A DNA stretch of 64,000 nucleotides from Verrucomicrobiaceae bacterium (GCA_016795465.1 JAEUHK010000002.1:20051-84050), one strand, 5' to 3'. Numbered from the stretch's first letter, positions 35,428-46,720 are shown. Made by a program: numbers and translations. Notes: generated from the letters alone by a model not told the origin.

Positions 35428-38400
35428 GTTCACCGAACTGCATGCTCGCAGCGCGTTCTCGTTTCTTCGCGGGGCTTCCTCGCCGGAGGAGATGGTCACG
35501 CGGGCGGCGGAGCTGGGCATGTCATGCCTGGCGCTGACGGATCGCGATGGCGTTTACGGCTCCGCAAGGGCGCATCACAAGGCGAAGGAGCTCGGGCTGC
35601 GTGCCATCGCGGGCTGCGAGCTCACGATGGAGTGCGGCTGCGTGCTGCCGGTGATCGTGCGCACGCGTCGCGGCTATCAAAATCTCTGCCAGATGCTCAC
35701 GCAGGCCCATTTGAAAGCCGCGAAGGGGCAAAGCCGCGTTTCATGGGCTGCGCTCGAAATTTATGCCGAAGGCCTCACCGTGCTCACCGGCGATGAAGAC
35801 GGCGTTTTGAGCCAAAACGAGCCCTTGGAGGCTTTGGAGCGCTTGAAGCGTGTTTTTGGTCGCGAGCATGTTTTCGTCGAGATTCATCGTCATCGCGTCC
35901 CGCGTGAAAATGACCGCGTGCGCCGCTGCTGCGATCTCGCCTTGGCCTCGAAGCTGCCGCTGATCGCGTCGAATGCGCCGCTGTATGCGAGGCCGGAGGG
36001 ACGCATGCTGCAGGATGCCTTCACGGCGCTGCGGCATCACACCACGCTCGATGAAGCCGGCCTGCGGCTCGCGCCGAACTCCGAACGCTGCCTGAAATCC
36101 GCCGCGCAGATGCGTGAGCTGTTTCATGACCTGCCAGAAGCACTCGCGAGCACGCAACGAGTCGTCGAGAGCGTCGAATTCGGCCTCGAAAACCTCGGCT
36201 ACGAGTTCCCGCAGTATCCCGTGCCGCCCGGACACTCGCAGGACAGCTTTTTGCGCGAGCGCACCGACATCGGCGCTCGTGAGCGCTACCGCGAAATCAC
36301 GCCGGAGGTGCGGCAGCAGCTCGATCATGAGCTGCGGCTCATCGCCAAGCTCGGCTTCAGCGGCTACTTCCTCGTCGTGTGGGACATCGTGCGCTGGGCC
36401 AGGCAAAACGGCATCCTCGTGCAAGGTCGCGGCAGCGCGGCGAATAGCGCCGTGTGTTACAGCCTCGGCATCACCAATGTCGATCCCATCGCGCAGCAGT
36501 TGCTGTTTGAGCGCTTCTTGAGCGAGGGACGCAGCTCCTGGCCGGACATCGACCTCGATCTGCCGAGCGGCACGCAGCGTGAACGCGTGATCCAGGAGGT
36601 GTATCGACGCTTCGCGCCGCATGGCGCCGCGATGACCGCGAATGTCATCACCTACCGCGGCCGCAGCGCCATGCGCGAGATGGGCAAGGTGCTGCATCTG
36701 CCGCAGGACGTGATCGAGCGCTTCAGCGATCTCTACGCGAACGGCGACTTCCCGCACACGCTGCAGCTCGATGAACAAATCCGCCGCGCCGGCCTGCCGC
36801 AAGGTCATCCGCGATTGCCCGCATTGATCAAACTCTACCACCTCGCCTACGGATTGCCGCGTCACCTTGGACAACACAGCGGCGGCATGGTGCTGTGCAG
36901 CGCCGGTTTGGACAAAATCGTGCCGCTGGAACCCGCGAGCATGCCGGGACGCGTCGTCGTGCAGTGGGACAAGGATGACTGCGAGGACCTCGGCATCATC
37001 AAAGTCGATCTGCTCGGCCTCGGCATGATGGCGGCGATTGAAAAGACCCTCGAAGTCAGCGCCGCACGCGGCAGGCCGGTCGATCTCGCGCAACTGCCCA
37101 AGGATGATCCCGCGTGCTTTGATCTCATGCAGCGGGCCGACACCGTGGGCGTCTTCCAGATCGAAAGCCGCGCTCAGATGGCCACGCTGCCGCGCATGAA
37201 GCCGAAGTGCTTTTACGATGTCGTCGTCGAGGTCGCCATCATCCGCCCGGGCCCCATCGTCGGCAAAATGGTGCATCCGTATCTCAATCGACGGAACGGC
37301 AAGGAGCCCATCGATTGCATCCATCTCGATTTCGAGCCCGTGCTGGCCCGCACGCTCGGTGTGCCGCTGTTTCAAGAGCAGGTGCTGAAGATGGCCATGA
37401 TCATTGCCGACTTCACCGGCAGCGAGGCGGAGGAATTGCGCCGCGCGATGAGCTTTCACCGCAGCGAGGAGCGCATGACGAAAGCACTCGACAAACTCAC
37501 CGCCGCGATGACGCGCAAGCGAGTCGATCCCGCGATCCAGGACCGCATCGTGAAAAGCATCCGCAGCTTCGCGCTGTATGGTTTCCCCGAGAGCCACGCC
37601 ATCAGCTTTGCCCTGTTGGCCTACGCCAGCGTGTGGCTGAAAGTGCATCGCGCCGTCGAATTCTACGCCGCGCTGCTGAACTGCCAGCCGATGGGCTTTT
37701 ACTCCAGCGCCACGCTCGTGCGCGATGCGAAGCAGCACGGCATCCGCCTGCTGCCGGTGTGCGTGGTGGCCTCGGAGATCGAATGCAGCGTCATCGATGA
37801 CACCACGCTGCGTCTCGGCCTGAACCAGCTCAAAGGCGTGAGCCATGCCACGCTGGCAAAGATCATCGTCGAACGCCAAACCACGCCATGGCGTGACCTG
37901 CGCGATTTTTTGCGTCGCTGCTCTCCTGCTAAAGACGAACGCCGCGTGCTCGCGCAGGCCGGTGCGCTCAATGCGCTCGGTCATCACCGCCGCAGCGCCT
38001 TGTGGGAGATCGAGGCTCCGCTGCACGACGACCTGCTCAGCGGCCTCGAAGCCCCTGAAACATCTCCTTTGGCGATGATGAGCGCTCACGAACGCCTCGA
38101 AAGCGACTACTCCACCACCACGCTCACCGTCGGCCCGCATCCGATGGCGCTGCTGCGGCCGCAGATTCCGAAAGCGAGCCACGCCAATGCCTTGAACACG
38201 CTGCCGCATGGCCGACACGTCACGATCATCGGCATGGTCATCTGCCGCCAGCGTCCCGGCACGGCGAACGGCCACTGCTTCATCAGCCTCGAAGACGAAA
38301 CCGGCATCGCCAATGCCTTCGTGCCGAGCGATCTCTTCGAAAAACGCCGCCTCACCATCACCCAGGAACCCTTTTTGAAGATCACCGGCCAGCTCCAACG

Positions 38401-38497
38401 TGCCGACGGCACCACCACCGTGCTCGCCAAGACCATCACCGCCTTCCGCTACGACGAAACACGCCGCGTGAGCGTGAAGTCGCATGATTTTGGGTGA
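35420..38497 (+). CDS. dnaE2: Error-prone DNA polymerase III alpha DnaE2
   Basis: DnaE2 performs mutagenic lesion bypass with ImuA/ImuB. The 1025-residue protein has an N-terminal PHP domain (ELHARSAFSFLRGASSPEE) and the C-family palm (VQGRGSAANSAVCYSLGIT, PDIDLDLPSGTQRERVIQ). It also has GQHSGGMVLC, a helix-hairpin-helix region and a C-terminal OB fold (HGRHVTIIGMVICRQRPG). ATG 35420 follows the PHP start and overlaps imuB by eight bases; longer in-frame starts lie inside imuB. The whole operon is expected to be LexA-controlled. Confidence 0.95.
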   Translation: MDEFTELHARSAFSFLRGASSPEEMVTRAAELGMSCLALTDRDGVYGSARAHHKAKELGLRAIAGCELTMECGCVLPVIVRTRRGYQNLCQMLTQAHLKAAKGQSRVSWAALEIYAEGLTVLTGDEDGVLSQNEPLEALERLKRVFGREHVFVEIHRHRVPRENDRVRRCCDLALASKLPLIASNAPLYARPEGRMLQDAFTALRHHTTLDEAGLRLAPNSERCLKSAAQMRELFHDLPEALASTQRVVESVEFGLENLGYEFPQYPVPPGHSQDSFLRERTDIGARERYREITPEVRQQLDHELRLIAKLGFSGYFLVVWDIVRWARQNGILVQGRGSAANSAVCYSLGITNVDPIAQQLLFERFLSEGRSSWPDIDLDLPSGTQRERVIQEVYRRFAPHGAAMTANVITYRGRSAMREMGKVLHLPQDVIERFSDLYANGDFPHTLQLDEQIRRAGLPQGHPRLPALIKLYHLAYGLPRHLGQHSGGMVLCSAGLDKIVPLEPASMPGRVVVQWDKDDCEDLGIIKVDLLGLGMMAAIEKTLEVSAARGRPVDLAQLPKDDPACFDLMQRADTVGVFQIESRAQMATLPRMKPKCFYDVVVEVAIIRPGPIVGKMVHPYLNRRNGKEPIDCIHLDFEPVLARTLGVPLFQEQVLKMAMIIADFTGSEAEELRRAMSFHRSEERMTKALDKLTAAMTRKRVDPAIQDRIVKSIRSFALYGFPESHAISFALLAYASVWLKVHRAVEFYAALLNCQPMGFYSSATLVRDAKQHGIRLLPVCVVASEIECSVIDDTTLRLGLNQLKGVSHATLAKIIVERQTTPWRDLRDFLRRCSPAKDERRVLAQAGALNALGHHRRSALWEIEAPLHDDLLSGLEAPETSPLAMMSAHERLESDYSTTTLTVGPHPMALLRPQIPKASHANALNTLPHGRHVTIIGMVICRQRPGTANGHCFISLEDETGIANAFVPSDLFEKRRLTITQEPFLKITGQLQRADGTTTVLAKTITAFRYDETRRVSVKSHDFG

Positions 38498-38506
38498 AGC
38501 CATCAC

Positions 38507-39925
38507 TCACAACCGCTTCGGATTCACGCGCGAGACAGGCGGAGTGCCGAGGGCTTTGGGATGGAGAAGGCCGTGGAGATTTTTCATCGCGACGGAGGCC
38601 TCCGCGGAAGGCATGCGGGCGAGGTTTTGGAACTCGCGCGGGTCGTTTTGATGGTCGTAGAGTTCGAGGCCGTGCGTGCCTTCGTTCCACTCGGTGTAGC
38701 GCCAGCGTTCGGTGCGGAGGGTGCGGCCCATGACTTGAGTGGGGAGACGGTCATCGGCGGGGCGGAGGATTTGGGTGATGGCGATGCTGTCCCATGTTTG
38801 GGTGGGATCATTTAAAAGGGGGCGCAGGCTTTTTCCGTCGAGTTGAGGAGGTGGGAGTGAGGCGAGGTCGGCGAGGGTGGGGTAGATGTCGATGAACTCG
38901 ACGATGCGATGGCAGGTGTGGCCGTTTCCTTTGGTGCCGGGGGCGCGGATGATGAGCGGGGCACCGGCGCTTTCTTCGAAGAGGGTGCGTTTTTGCCAGA
39001 TGCCGAGATGCTCGCCGAGGTGGTAGCCGTGATCGCTCCAGAGGACGACGATGGTGTTGTCGGTGAGCTTGAGTTTGTCGAGCGCATCGAGCACGCGACC
39101 GATCTGGGCATCGACGAAGGAAACGCTGGCGCGATAGGCTTGCAGGGCTTGGCGGCAGGTGAGTTCGTCGAGGCCGTAGTGCGGTTTGGGGTTGTTGTGG
39201 GCGAAAGCGGCGACGGGAATGTCGCTGCGGTCGTCGGCGGGAGCTTCGGGCAGTTGGATGGCGTCGAGCGGATGCAGGTCGAAGTATTTCTTCGGGGCGA
39301 CGAAGGGCGTGTGTGGTCGGAAGAAGCCGACACCGAGGAAGAAGGGCTCATCACGATGCTTTTCGAGGAGCTGGATGGCCTCGGTGGCGATCATGCCGTC
39401 GGTTTGCTCCTCGTCGGTGCCGTCAGCGGCGAGCCAGCTCAAGGCGGCGCTGACGGGTTTTTGCGGCGTGGGGTTGGTGATGAGCTTTTCATCGGTGACA
39501 TCGCGGCCTTTCGGATTCACGACGAGTTGCCACGAGGGTTTGTCATCGAGGCCGTCGGTGCCGATGCCATTCGGCACGTCGTAGTGGTAGATTTTGCCGA
39601 CGCGAGCGGTGAACCAGCCGTTTTGACGGAAGAGCTGCGGCAGCGTGACGACATCCGGCAAAGCGTCGCGGAAATGGCGGTCGAGGTCATAGACCTGCGT
39701 GGCATCGGGCCGGCGGCCGGTGAGCACGGAGGCGCGGCTGGGATTGCAGAGCGGGATTTGATTGTAGGCGCGGTCAAAGCGCACGCCGCTGGCTGCGAGC
39801 CGGTCGATATGCGGCGTGTGCGTGCAGTCGTTCGCGAGGTCGTCGATGGCGATGAAGACGATGTTCGGCTTCGCCAACAATGACGAAACCAGCATGAGGA
39901 ATGAGGAAAGGATGAGCGACCTCAT
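38507..39925 (-). CDS. Exported sulfatase (iduronate-2-sulfatase-like)
   Basis: The 472-residue type I sulfatase has a signal peptide ([18 protein letters not shown]) and the metal Asp pair in [10 protein letters not shown]. The nucleophile motif is [14 protein letters not shown], where C60 must become formylglycine. [17 protein letters not shown] is the conserved second metal-ligand region. It is of the choline-sulfatase/iduronate-sulfatase-like group. The natural target is a sulfated sugar, inferred from the family. No maturase is in the window. Its start overlaps the oxidoreductase stop as ATGA. Confidence 0.93.
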   Translation of the reverse strand: MRSLILSSFLMLVSSLLAKPNIVFIAIDDLANDCTHTPHIDRLAASGVRFDRAYNQIPLCNPSRASVLTGRRPDATQVYDLDRHFRDALPDVVTLPQLFRQNGWFTARVGKIYHYDVPNGIGTDGLDDKPSWQLVVNPKGRDVTDEKLITNPTPQKPVSAALSWLAADGTDEEQTDGMIATEAIQLLEKHRDEPFFLGVGFFRPHTPFVAPKKYFDLHPLDAIQLPEAPADDRSDIPVAAFAHNNPKPHYGLDELTCRQALQAYRASVSFVDAQIGRVLDALDKLKLTDNTIVVLWSDHGYHLGEHLGIWQKRTLFEESAGAPLIIRAPGTKGNGHTCHRIVEFIDIYPTLADLASLPPPQLDGKSLRPLLNDPTQTWDSIAITQILRPADDRLPTQVMGRTLRTERWRYTEWNEGTHGLELYDHQNDPREFQNLARMPSAEASVAMKNLHGLLHPKALGTPPVSRVNPKRL

Positions 39926-41280
39926 GCTTTCCAAAGGTCTTCGCCGTAGCTCCAGCCTTCGCGGACAGGTTCTTTGATCCAGGTGTCGAATTCGGGGGCG
40001 TTTTTGATTTTCATGGCGGCGGCGTCCCATTCGATGGTTTTGCCGCTGCGGATGGCGAGGACGCCGACGTTGACGAGTTCGGTCAAAGGGCAGGCGTAAT
40101 CGAAGTTGGAGCCTGCGTGCGGGATTTCGCCGCGGATGGCCTCAAAGAGCTCGCCGATGGGGTCGGCGGTTTTGGAGCGTGGCAGCGGCTTGCGGCGCAG
40201 GATGTCGATGAGCGGCGTCATGCGCTCGCGCGGCCAGAGTTGCGGGCTTTGCACGCGCATGCCGTCGGAGTAGAGCGTTTCTTTGCTGCCCTTCATGATC
40301 ATGCCGTTCGTCGGCAGCGGCTTGTCCATGCCAGCGAGGCGTTCGGGCTGCCAACCGCCTTCATACCAGTGGATCTGCACCGGTGGCAAAGCACCGCGTG
40401 CGGCGAAATGGAAGATGATGTGCGAACGCGGCGCGGTGTAGGTTTTCAGGGTGCCAGGCTCTTGTTTGACGACTTCGACCTTCTCCGGCATGCCGAGCTG
40501 CAGGGCCCAAAACGGTGCGTCGAGGCAATGACAGCCGATGTCGCCGAGTCCGCCGCAACCGTAGTCCCACCAGCCGCGCCAGCGCTGCGGAAGATATTGC
40601 GAAGAGTAGTCGCGCATGGCCACCGGGCCCTGCCAGAGGTCCCAGTTCACACCTTCGGGAACGGGTTCGGATGCGGGCGCGATGGTCGGCTGCGGATCGA
40701 GGAATCCGGCGTGTCCAAACGGACGATCCGTCCAGCAATGCACCTCTTTGACTTCGCCGAGAACGCCGGCCTCGAACCATTCTTTGACGAGGCGGATGCC
40801 TTCCCAGCAGTGGCCTTGATTGCCCATGACGGTCTGCACGCCGTATTTCTGCGCGGCTTTGTGCAGCGTGCGCACCTGCCAGATGTTATGCGCGAGCGGC
40901 TTTTGCACAAAGACGTGCTTCTTCGCCTGCATCGCGGCCATGGCGGCGGCGAAGTGCGTGTGATCCGGCGTGGAGATGAGCACGGCGTCGATCTCGTTGC
41001 CCTTTTTGTCGAGCATCTCGCGGAAGTCGGTGAACTTCGGCACGTTCGGATGCCCCTTGGCGATGGCACCGGCGCTGCGCTTGTCGAGGTCACGCCAATC
41101 GACATCGCAAAACGCGACGATCTCCTCTTTCAGCGAACCTTTGACCGCGCCGGTGCCCATGTTGCCGATGCCGACGCAGGCGACGCGGATCTTTTGTTTC
41201 GAATCGAGCGCAGGAACGATGTTCGGCGCGGCGAAAGCGCTGAGAGCGGCGGTTTGGAGAAAGTGGCGACGGGTGGGCAT
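39922..41280 (-). CDS. Gfo/Idh/MocA family oxidoreductase, Tat-exported
   Basis: The 452-residue protein has a Tat-like signal ([16 protein letters not shown]). A Rossmann motif follows ([17 protein letters not shown]), then the FDxx-type substrate region with [16 protein letters not shown], where the EKP signature appears as QKP. A C-terminal alpha/beta domain is typical. Exported Gfo/Idh enzymes of this phylum act on sugars with a tightly bound cofactor. It precedes the sulfatase in a coupled operon, suggesting joint sugar or glycan use. Confidence 0.9.
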   Translation of the reverse strand: MPTRRHFLQTAALSAFAAPNIVPALDSKQKIRVACVGIGNMGTGAVKGSLKEEIVAFCDVDWRDLDKRSAGAIAKGHPNVPKFTDFREMLDKKGNEIDAVLISTPDHTHFAAAMAAMQAKKHVFVQKPLAHNIWQVRTLHKAAQKYGVQTVMGNQGHCWEGIRLVKEWFEAGVLGEVKEVHCWTDRPFGHAGFLDPQPTIAPASEPVPEGVNWDLWQGPVAMRDYSSQYLPQRWRGWWDYGCGGLGDIGCHCLDAPFWALQLGMPEKVEVVKQEPGTLKTYTAPRSHIIFHFAARGALPPVQIHWYEGGWQPERLAGMDKPLPTNGMIMKGSKETLYSDGMRVQSPQLWPRERMTPLIDILRRKPLPRSKTADPIGELFEAIRGEIPHAGSNFDYACPLTELVNVGVLAIRSGKTIEWDAAAMKIKNAPEFDTWIKEPVREGWSYGEDLWKA

Positions 41281-41328
41281 GGCGTGCGTTGGCAACGCGA
41301 GTGCCATACACGGCATTTCAGCCGAGTT

Positions 41329-42774
41329 TCAGAGGAGCGGGATGAAGAGCTTCGCGAAGCCGTTGCGGAGCTGCTGGGCCAGCGGAGCCGCATCGAGGGA
41401 CTCGCGGGTCACTTCCTGGCTGATCGAGCGTTTCTCGCGGAAGATCTCGCGCAGGAGTGTGGCGAGCTCGCGATCATAAAAGCCGACGTTGAACTCAAAA
41501 TTCAGGCGCAGGCTGCGCGGGTCCCAGTTCGTGGAGCCGATGAAGCTCCACACGCCATCGACGATGAAGATCTTTGTGTGATCAAACGGCGGTGGTGATT
41601 CAAAGATGCGGCAGCCGACCTGCAAGAGCTGCGGATAAAGCGTCTGCGCCGCCCAGGCGACGAAGGGGATGTTGTTCACCTTCGGCGTGAGGATGCGCAC
41701 CTTCACACCGCGGATGGCCGCGAGGCGCAGCGCGGCCATGAGCACGGCCGTCGGCAAAAAGTAAGGCGTGGCGATGAGGATCTCCTCCTTGGCCGCATTG
41801 ATGGCAGCGAAGAAGGCGGCGGGCATGACCTCCATATCCTCATCGGGACCATCGACGATGCCGAGAGCACTCGCGGGTCCGTTCTCGTCGAGTTGAGGGA
41901 ACCACTTCGCCCCGTCGAGTGTCTCGCCAGCGCAGAAGGCCCAGTCTTCCACGAACACACGCTGGATCTGCGCCACGATGGGGCCGGTGATTTCAAAATG
42001 AAGGTCCTGCACCGGGTGATGCGGATTGCGTGTGAGCATGTTTCCTTCGCGGATGTTCATGCCGCCGGTGAAAGCCGTTGCGCCATCCACGACCATGATT
42101 TTGCGGTGGTTGCGCAGGTTCATCGTGATAAGGCGCAGCAGGAAGTGATTCGGCATGAAGCGCTTCGCGGGCACGCCGGCGGCTTGCAACGCATCGACGA
42201 CGGGCGGCCATGAGTAGCGGGTGCCGGCATCATCCACCATCACACGCACGTCCACGCCGCGTTTTACCGCCGCGGTTAGCTCGGTGACGAATTCAGAGCC
42301 GATGCCGAGTGCCTCAAAGATGTAGCTGGCGATGCTGACGCTCGTTTTGGCACCGCGAATGGCCTGCAGCATTCGCGGCATGGCCTCCTCGCCGTTTTGC
42401 AGCGGCGTGACGCGGTTGCCGTGCGCAAAGCAGAAGCGTGAGATCTTGTCGAGCGTCACCGCGAGGTGCTGATGATCGCGGGCAGCACCGCTGTCCGGTG
42501 GAAAGGGCAGGGGATTGGCGGGAACCGGATCATGCCAGGGCTCGAAGTGCTCACGCCGGTAGTGCCTGCCGCGGCGGCGGAGGATATTGATGCCAAGAAA
42601 GAGATACAGCAGCGGAGCCACGAGCGGCGAGAGCACGACGAGTGCTGCCCAAAAGGCCGCCGAGCGATGATCACGATGACGCAGCAGGATGTGCGAGAGC
42701 GCGGCCATGCCGCCGAGGATCGAGATGGCGGCGACGATGTAACCCCAGTGAAAAACAAACGCGGCGATGTGCAT
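41329..42774 (-). CDS. cls: Cardiolipin synthase-type phospholipase D protein
   Basis: The 481-residue protein has two N-terminal membrane helices (FHWGYIVAAISILGGMAAL, AAFWAALVVLSPLVAPLLYLF). Two HKD motifs follow: NHRKIMVVDG (near residue 222) and DHTKIFIVDG (near 398). GSTNWDPRS follows the second, as in cardiolipin synthases. The enzyme probably condenses phosphatidylglycerol into cardiolipin at the membrane. The gene symbol is by family; paralogues cannot be excluded. Confidence 0.9.
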   Translation of the reverse strand: MHIAAFVFHWGYIVAAISILGGMAALSHILLRHRDHRSAAFWAALVVLSPLVAPLLYLFLGINILRRRGRHYRREHFEPWHDPVPANPLPFPPDSGAARDHQHLAVTLDKISRFCFAHGNRVTPLQNGEEAMPRMLQAIRGAKTSVSIASYIFEALGIGSEFVTELTAAVKRGVDVRVMVDDAGTRYSWPPVVDALQAAGVPAKRFMPNHFLLRLITMNLRNHRKIMVVDGATAFTGGMNIREGNMLTRNPHHPVQDLHFEITGPIVAQIQRVFVEDWAFCAGETLDGAKWFPQLDENGPASALGIVDGPDEDMEVMPAAFFAAINAAKEEILIATPYFLPTAVLMAALRLAAIRGVKVRILTPKVNNIPFVAWAAQTLYPQLLQVGCRIFESPPPFDHTKIFIVDGVWSFIGSTNWDPRSLRLNFEFNVGFYDRELATLLREIFREKRSISQEVTRESLDAAPLAQQLRNGFAKLFIPLL

Positions 42775-42819
42775 GCCGCATCATGCGCACGAAGCATCCA
42801 TTTGCCAAGCGAAGGCCGC

Positions 42820-44886
42820 TCAACGTGCTGGCAGGTCCTGCATCCGCCAGTCGAGCATGGAGCGGGCGGCACCATCCTGCGCCCACGAGTGCACACGCAG
42901 ATCACCGAGCGGCTCGGTCCAGCGCAGCCAGGCATTCAAAAGCGGATCGCTGGTGCTCTTCGCACGGATGTCAGCGATGGGCAGCAGCACAGCGCGGAGT
43001 CGCGCGAAGTCCAAACGCATCAATGCACCCTTCGCCGGAGGTTTGGAGCTGAGCTGGCGGGCGAGCGATTGCTGCTGCAATCGCGAGGTGCCGAGCAGCA
43101 AGGTCTGCTCATCCAGCGTGGCGCTGAGCATCAGATCATCCGATTTGAAGAACGACGGGTAAAAGTGCGAGGTGAAGGCTTTCTCTCGAATCATCTCCGT
43201 GGGGGGCAGGGCGAGCGGCACAGATGCGGGGATGCTTTTCATGATGCGGTCCAGTCCGGCCTCGATGCCGGTCCACGCAGTCGAGACGAGCGGGCGGTTT
43301 TTGACATCCCACACGAGGCAAAAACGCGGCAGTGGCACCATGTCGCCACCGGGTGGCAGACCGGGCAGCGCAGGCATGCGGCCGCCAGCATCGAGGACGA
43401 GGGCACCATCCGTGGAGAGAGCCTTGTGCGCGAGTGTGTCGCCGCTCGACCATGCTTCCTGAGCACCGGGAACGGCATCGGTGATCAGCTTTGGCCATGT
43501 GAGTTGATCCGTCGGTCCCAGCATGCCGCTGTCCGCGAGCGTGAGTGCTGTCGTGTGCGCAAAGGCGGCCGTGTTTTGCCACAACTGCCACCACGCGGCA
43601 TCTTCGCGACCATGACCGGCGAGGGCAAGGATCACTGAGTCACCTTCGACGAGGGCGGTGTGTCGCGTGGGCTTGGCGAGGCGTTGCAATTCCGTGCCTG
43701 CGATGCCGCCCTGCGTCTCGACATGCAGTCCGTCCTGCCACCATGCGATGGAGGCAGCATCGGCGAAGTCGCGTGATTTCAATTCGAGCGAGGCACCAGC
43801 GAGGGCGAGCGCATCGGGCATCAGTTTCTGCGTCACCGCCTGAATCATCGGCACGGCTTCCCAGCCGCTGAGCAGGGCGGGTAGAAACGAAAGCGGTGCG
43901 GAGCGGCCATGCCATGCCAGCGCGATGTCGCGAGTCCAAAACGAGAGCCCGAGCAGCGGCTTCGTGGCATGCGCGGTGGTGAAGGCGAGCTGAGGTTTCG
44001 CGAGCAGCGAGTCGTGCGGACCATCGGCGAGGCGGAGATGGTCCGGCTCATGCGCGATGCCGATCCAGGCGCTGTCTTTCCCTTTGCCGATGGCGATGGT
44101 GAAAGTCTTCCCGGCGAGCACTTCGAGTGCACGGGCGAGCTTGTCCCTCACCACGGGATCGAGTCCGGGCATTGTCGTGCTCATTTTCTCCAGCCAGGCA
44201 TGGCGCACCTCAGAGCTGAGGAGCTGGGTGGCATCGGTTTTCGTGAGCGCCATCTGCTCGCCATGCGTGGTGGTGATCATCGAGGCTGGTGCGTCGATGA
44301 ACCACGCCTGCTCCAGCAGCGGCGCAGCGGTTTGTTTGAGCCATGCGTGTGCCTCCGGCCCCTTCAGGCCGATCATGATGGGCGGCACCTCGAAGCGTTC
44401 GAGAGCGAGGATGATGGCATCGAGTGCCTCGACGTCCTTCCACGCGGCCTGCTGGCCGATGATCAACGTGCCGAGACTTTGGCGAAGGGAGAATGCCTGC
44501 CATGTTTCGAGCACCTGCTGCAGCAAAGCGAGCGCCTCCGCGGAGCCGGGGCCTGCTGAGACGCAAAAATCCTCCACCGGCATCGTCGCTGGTGCTGGAA
44601 GATCCGCGGCGAGTTGCTTCCAAGTGTTCGTGGCCATCAACGCGGTCGCGTGGGTGGCAAAATGAGCCGAGCACAGGCAGGCCTCGCGGTCAGCCGGCAC
44701 TCGCAGGGCCAGCGGCATCGGCAGGGCTGGGTGCCTTGGTGCCTTGACGACGGCGGGCGGAGGCTTCGCTGGCTCGAGGCGCTGCATGATCTTTTTGCAC
44801 GCCGGTGCTGCCGCCAGCATCAGAAGGCTGGCGGAGAGGCGGAGCAGCAGATGGTTGGAACCGCGGCGCATCAAATGCGGAACCAT
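42820..44886 (-). CDS. Large exported protein of unknown function
   Basis: The 688-residue protein has a signal-like N-terminus ending LMLAAAPACKK, which may be a lipoprotein signal although the lipobox is poor. The mature part shows repeated patterns of a globular beta-rich kind (AALMATNTWKQLAADL, MALTKTDATQLLSSEV). It is similar to DUF3352-like exported proteins, but this is a weak impression. It ends 45 bases from the cls start on the same strand. The function is unknown. Confidence 0.6.
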   Translation of the reverse strand: MVPHLMRRGSNHLLLRLSASLLMLAAAPACKKIMQRLEPAKPPPAVVKAPRHPALPMPLALRVPADREACLCSAHFATHATALMATNTWKQLAADLPAPATMPVEDFCVSAGPGSAEALALLQQVLETWQAFSLRQSLGTLIIGQQAAWKDVEALDAIILALERFEVPPIMIGLKGPEAHAWLKQTAAPLLEQAWFIDAPASMITTTHGEQMALTKTDATQLLSSEVRHAWLEKMSTTMPGLDPVVRDKLARALEVLAGKTFTIAIGKGKDSAWIGIAHEPDHLRLADGPHDSLLAKPQLAFTTAHATKPLLGLSFWTRDIALAWHGRSAPLSFLPALLSGWEAVPMIQAVTQKLMPDALALAGASLELKSRDFADAASIAWWQDGLHVETQGGIAGTELQRLAKPTRHTALVEGDSVILALAGHGREDAAWWQLWQNTAAFAHTTALTLADSGMLGPTDQLTWPKLITDAVPGAQEAWSSGDTLAHKALSTDGALVLDAGGRMPALPGLPPGGDMVPLPRFCLVWDVKNRPLVSTAWTGIEAGLDRIMKSIPASVPLALPPTEMIREKAFTSHFYPSFFKSDDLMLSATLDEQTLLLGTSRLQQQSLARQLSSKPPAKGALMRLDFARLRAVLLPIADIRAKSTSDPLLNAWLRWTEPLGDLRVHSWAQDGAARSMLDWRMQDLPAR

Positions 44887-45040
44887 AAAAGGCCTCGCGA
44901 GTCCATGCAGCCAAAAAGCAGTCGCGATGGTGCTTTGGTGTCAAAAACCATCACTCCGAGGTCACAAACCGCGTCCGGTTTTGGCTCGCCATGCGGTTTG
45001 TTTCCGCTACAACAAGCCCCGCAACCATCCCGACCACCGC

Positions 45041-46720
45041 ATGAAACGCTACGCCCTCGGCATCGACTACGGCACGAACTCCTGCCGCTCCCTCCTCATC
45101 GACCTCGACAACGGCGCGGAGGCCGGATCGACCGTTTTCAACTACCCGAGCGGCGAGATGGGCATTCTGCTCGATCCGAAGGACCCGCATGTCGCACGAC
45201 AGAATCCGCAGGACTACCTCGACGGCCTCGAAAGCGTGGTGAAAGGCGCGCTGGAGCAGGCGAAGGCCAAAATCGCAGGCTTTGATGCCGCGCAGGTTGT
45301 CGGCATCGGCATCGACACGACGGGCAGTACGCCCATTCCTGTGAATCAAGACGGCACGCCGCTCGGTTTGCTGCCGGAGTTCAAAGACAATCTCAATGCG
45401 ATGGTGTGGCTGTGGAAGGATCACACCGGCCATGCCGAGGCCGCGGAGATCACGAAGCTGGGCAACGAAATCCGTCCGCAGATCATGGCGAAGTGCGGCG
45501 GCATTTACTCCAGCGAATGGTTTTGGAGCAAAATCCTGCGTTTGCGCCGCGTGGACGAAAAAGTCTTCGGGGCCGCTTTCAGCTTCGTGGAGCATTGCGA
45601 CTGGATTCCGGCCGTTTTGACCGGAAACACGAATCCGCTCACCTTGAAGCGCAGCGTCTGCGCCGCGGGTCACAAGGCGATGTTCAGCAACGAATGGGGC
45701 GGTTTGCCGGACAAGGAGTTTTTGGCCAAGCTCGACCCGAAACTCGCCGATCTTCGTGATCGCCTCTATTCCGAAGCGCACACTACGGACACGAAGGCGG
45801 GCGGTCTCTGCACCGAGTGGGCCAAGCGTCTCGGATTGAAGGAAGGCACCGCGGTGTGTGTCGGTGCCTTCGATGCGCACACCGGCGCGGTCGGTGCGGG
45901 CATCAAAGAGGGCACCTTGGTGAAAATTCTCGGCACCAGCACCTGCGATCTCATGATTTCACCCACGAGCAAACCTCTCGCGGACATCCCTGGCGTGTGC
46001 GGCATCGTGAATGGCAGCGTGTTGCCCGGCTACTACGGCATCGAGGCCGGTCAGAGCGCCGTGGGCGATCTCTTCCTGTGGCTGGTGAACCACCTCGTGC
46101 CCGACAGCTACGGCAAGACCACCGGCGAGAAATTCGTGGCTATGGAAAAGGCCATGGAAGGCCAGAAGCCCGGCGCCACGGGCCTGCTCGCGCTCGATTG
46201 GAACAACGGCAACCGGACCATCCTCGTCGATGTGCGTCTCACCGGCCTGCTGCTCGGCCAGACGCTGCACACCGAAGCGCACGAGATCTACCGCGCCTAC
46301 ATCGAGGCCACAGCGTTCGGTGCGCTGACCATCATCAAACGCGTCGAGGAATACGGCGTGAAGATTGAGGAAGTCATCAACACCGGTGGTCTTTCCATCA
46401 AGAATGCCACGCTCATGCAAATCTACGCCGACATCATCGGCAAACCGATGAAAGTCAGCCAGAGCGAGCAAACCTGCGCCCTCGGCGCCGCCATCTTCGG
46501 TGCCGCCGCCGCCGGAGCTGGCACCTGGCAGGACCTCCAGTCCAAAGTCACCGCCATCCGCGAGAAGGTGTATCACCCGATTCCTGAGAACGTGGCCGTT
46601 TATCGTGAGCTGTATGCGCTCTACCGGACCCTGCACGATGCCTTCGGCACGGCGGAGTGGAGCGGGAAGCTCAATCATGTGATGAAGGAGCTGCTCGCGA
46701 TCCGGGCTCGGCAGAGCTGA
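45041..46720 (+). CDS. araB: Ribulokinase
   Basis: AraB phosphorylates L-ribulose in arabinose use. The 559-residue FGGY-family kinase starts with the ATP motif ALGIDYGTNSCRSLLIDLD. It has GIGIDTTGSTPIPVNQDG, the kinase loop GAFDAHTGAVGAGIKEG and EQTCALGAAIFGAAAAGAG near the end. The length matches AraB rather than xylulokinase. No araA or araD is visible nearby. ATG 45041 lies in a divergent spacer with the gene at 44886. Confidence 0.9.
   Translation: MKRYALGIDYGTNSCRSLLIDLDNGAEAGSTVFNYPSGEMGILLDPKDPHVARQNPQDYLDGLESVVKGALEQAKAKIAGFDAAQVVGIGIDTTGSTPIPVNQDGTPLGLLPEFKDNLNAMVWLWKDHTGHAEAAEITKLGNEIRPQIMAKCGGIYSSEWFWSKILRLRRVDEKVFGAAFSFVEHCDWIPAVLTGNTNPLTLKRSVCAAGHKAMFSNEWGGLPDKEFLAKLDPKLADLRDRLYSEAHTTDTKAGGLCTEWAKRLGLKEGTAVCVGAFDAHTGAVGAGIKEGTLVKILGTSTCDLMISPTSKPLADIPGVCGIVNGSVLPGYYGIEAGQSAVGDLFLWLVNHLVPDSYGKTTGEKFVAMEKAMEGQKPGATGLLALDWNNGNRTILVDVRLTGLLLGQTLHTEAHEIYRAYIEATAFGALTIIKRVEEYGVKIEEVINTGGLSIKNATLMQIYADIIGKPMKVSQSEQTCALGAAIFGAAAAGAGTWQDLQSKVTAIREKVYHPIPENVAVYRELYALYRTLHDAFGTAEWSGKLNHVMKELLAIRARQS

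Noticed and set aside
35741..38506. 921-residue minus-strand ORF
   Set aside because: Complete shadow of dnaE2.
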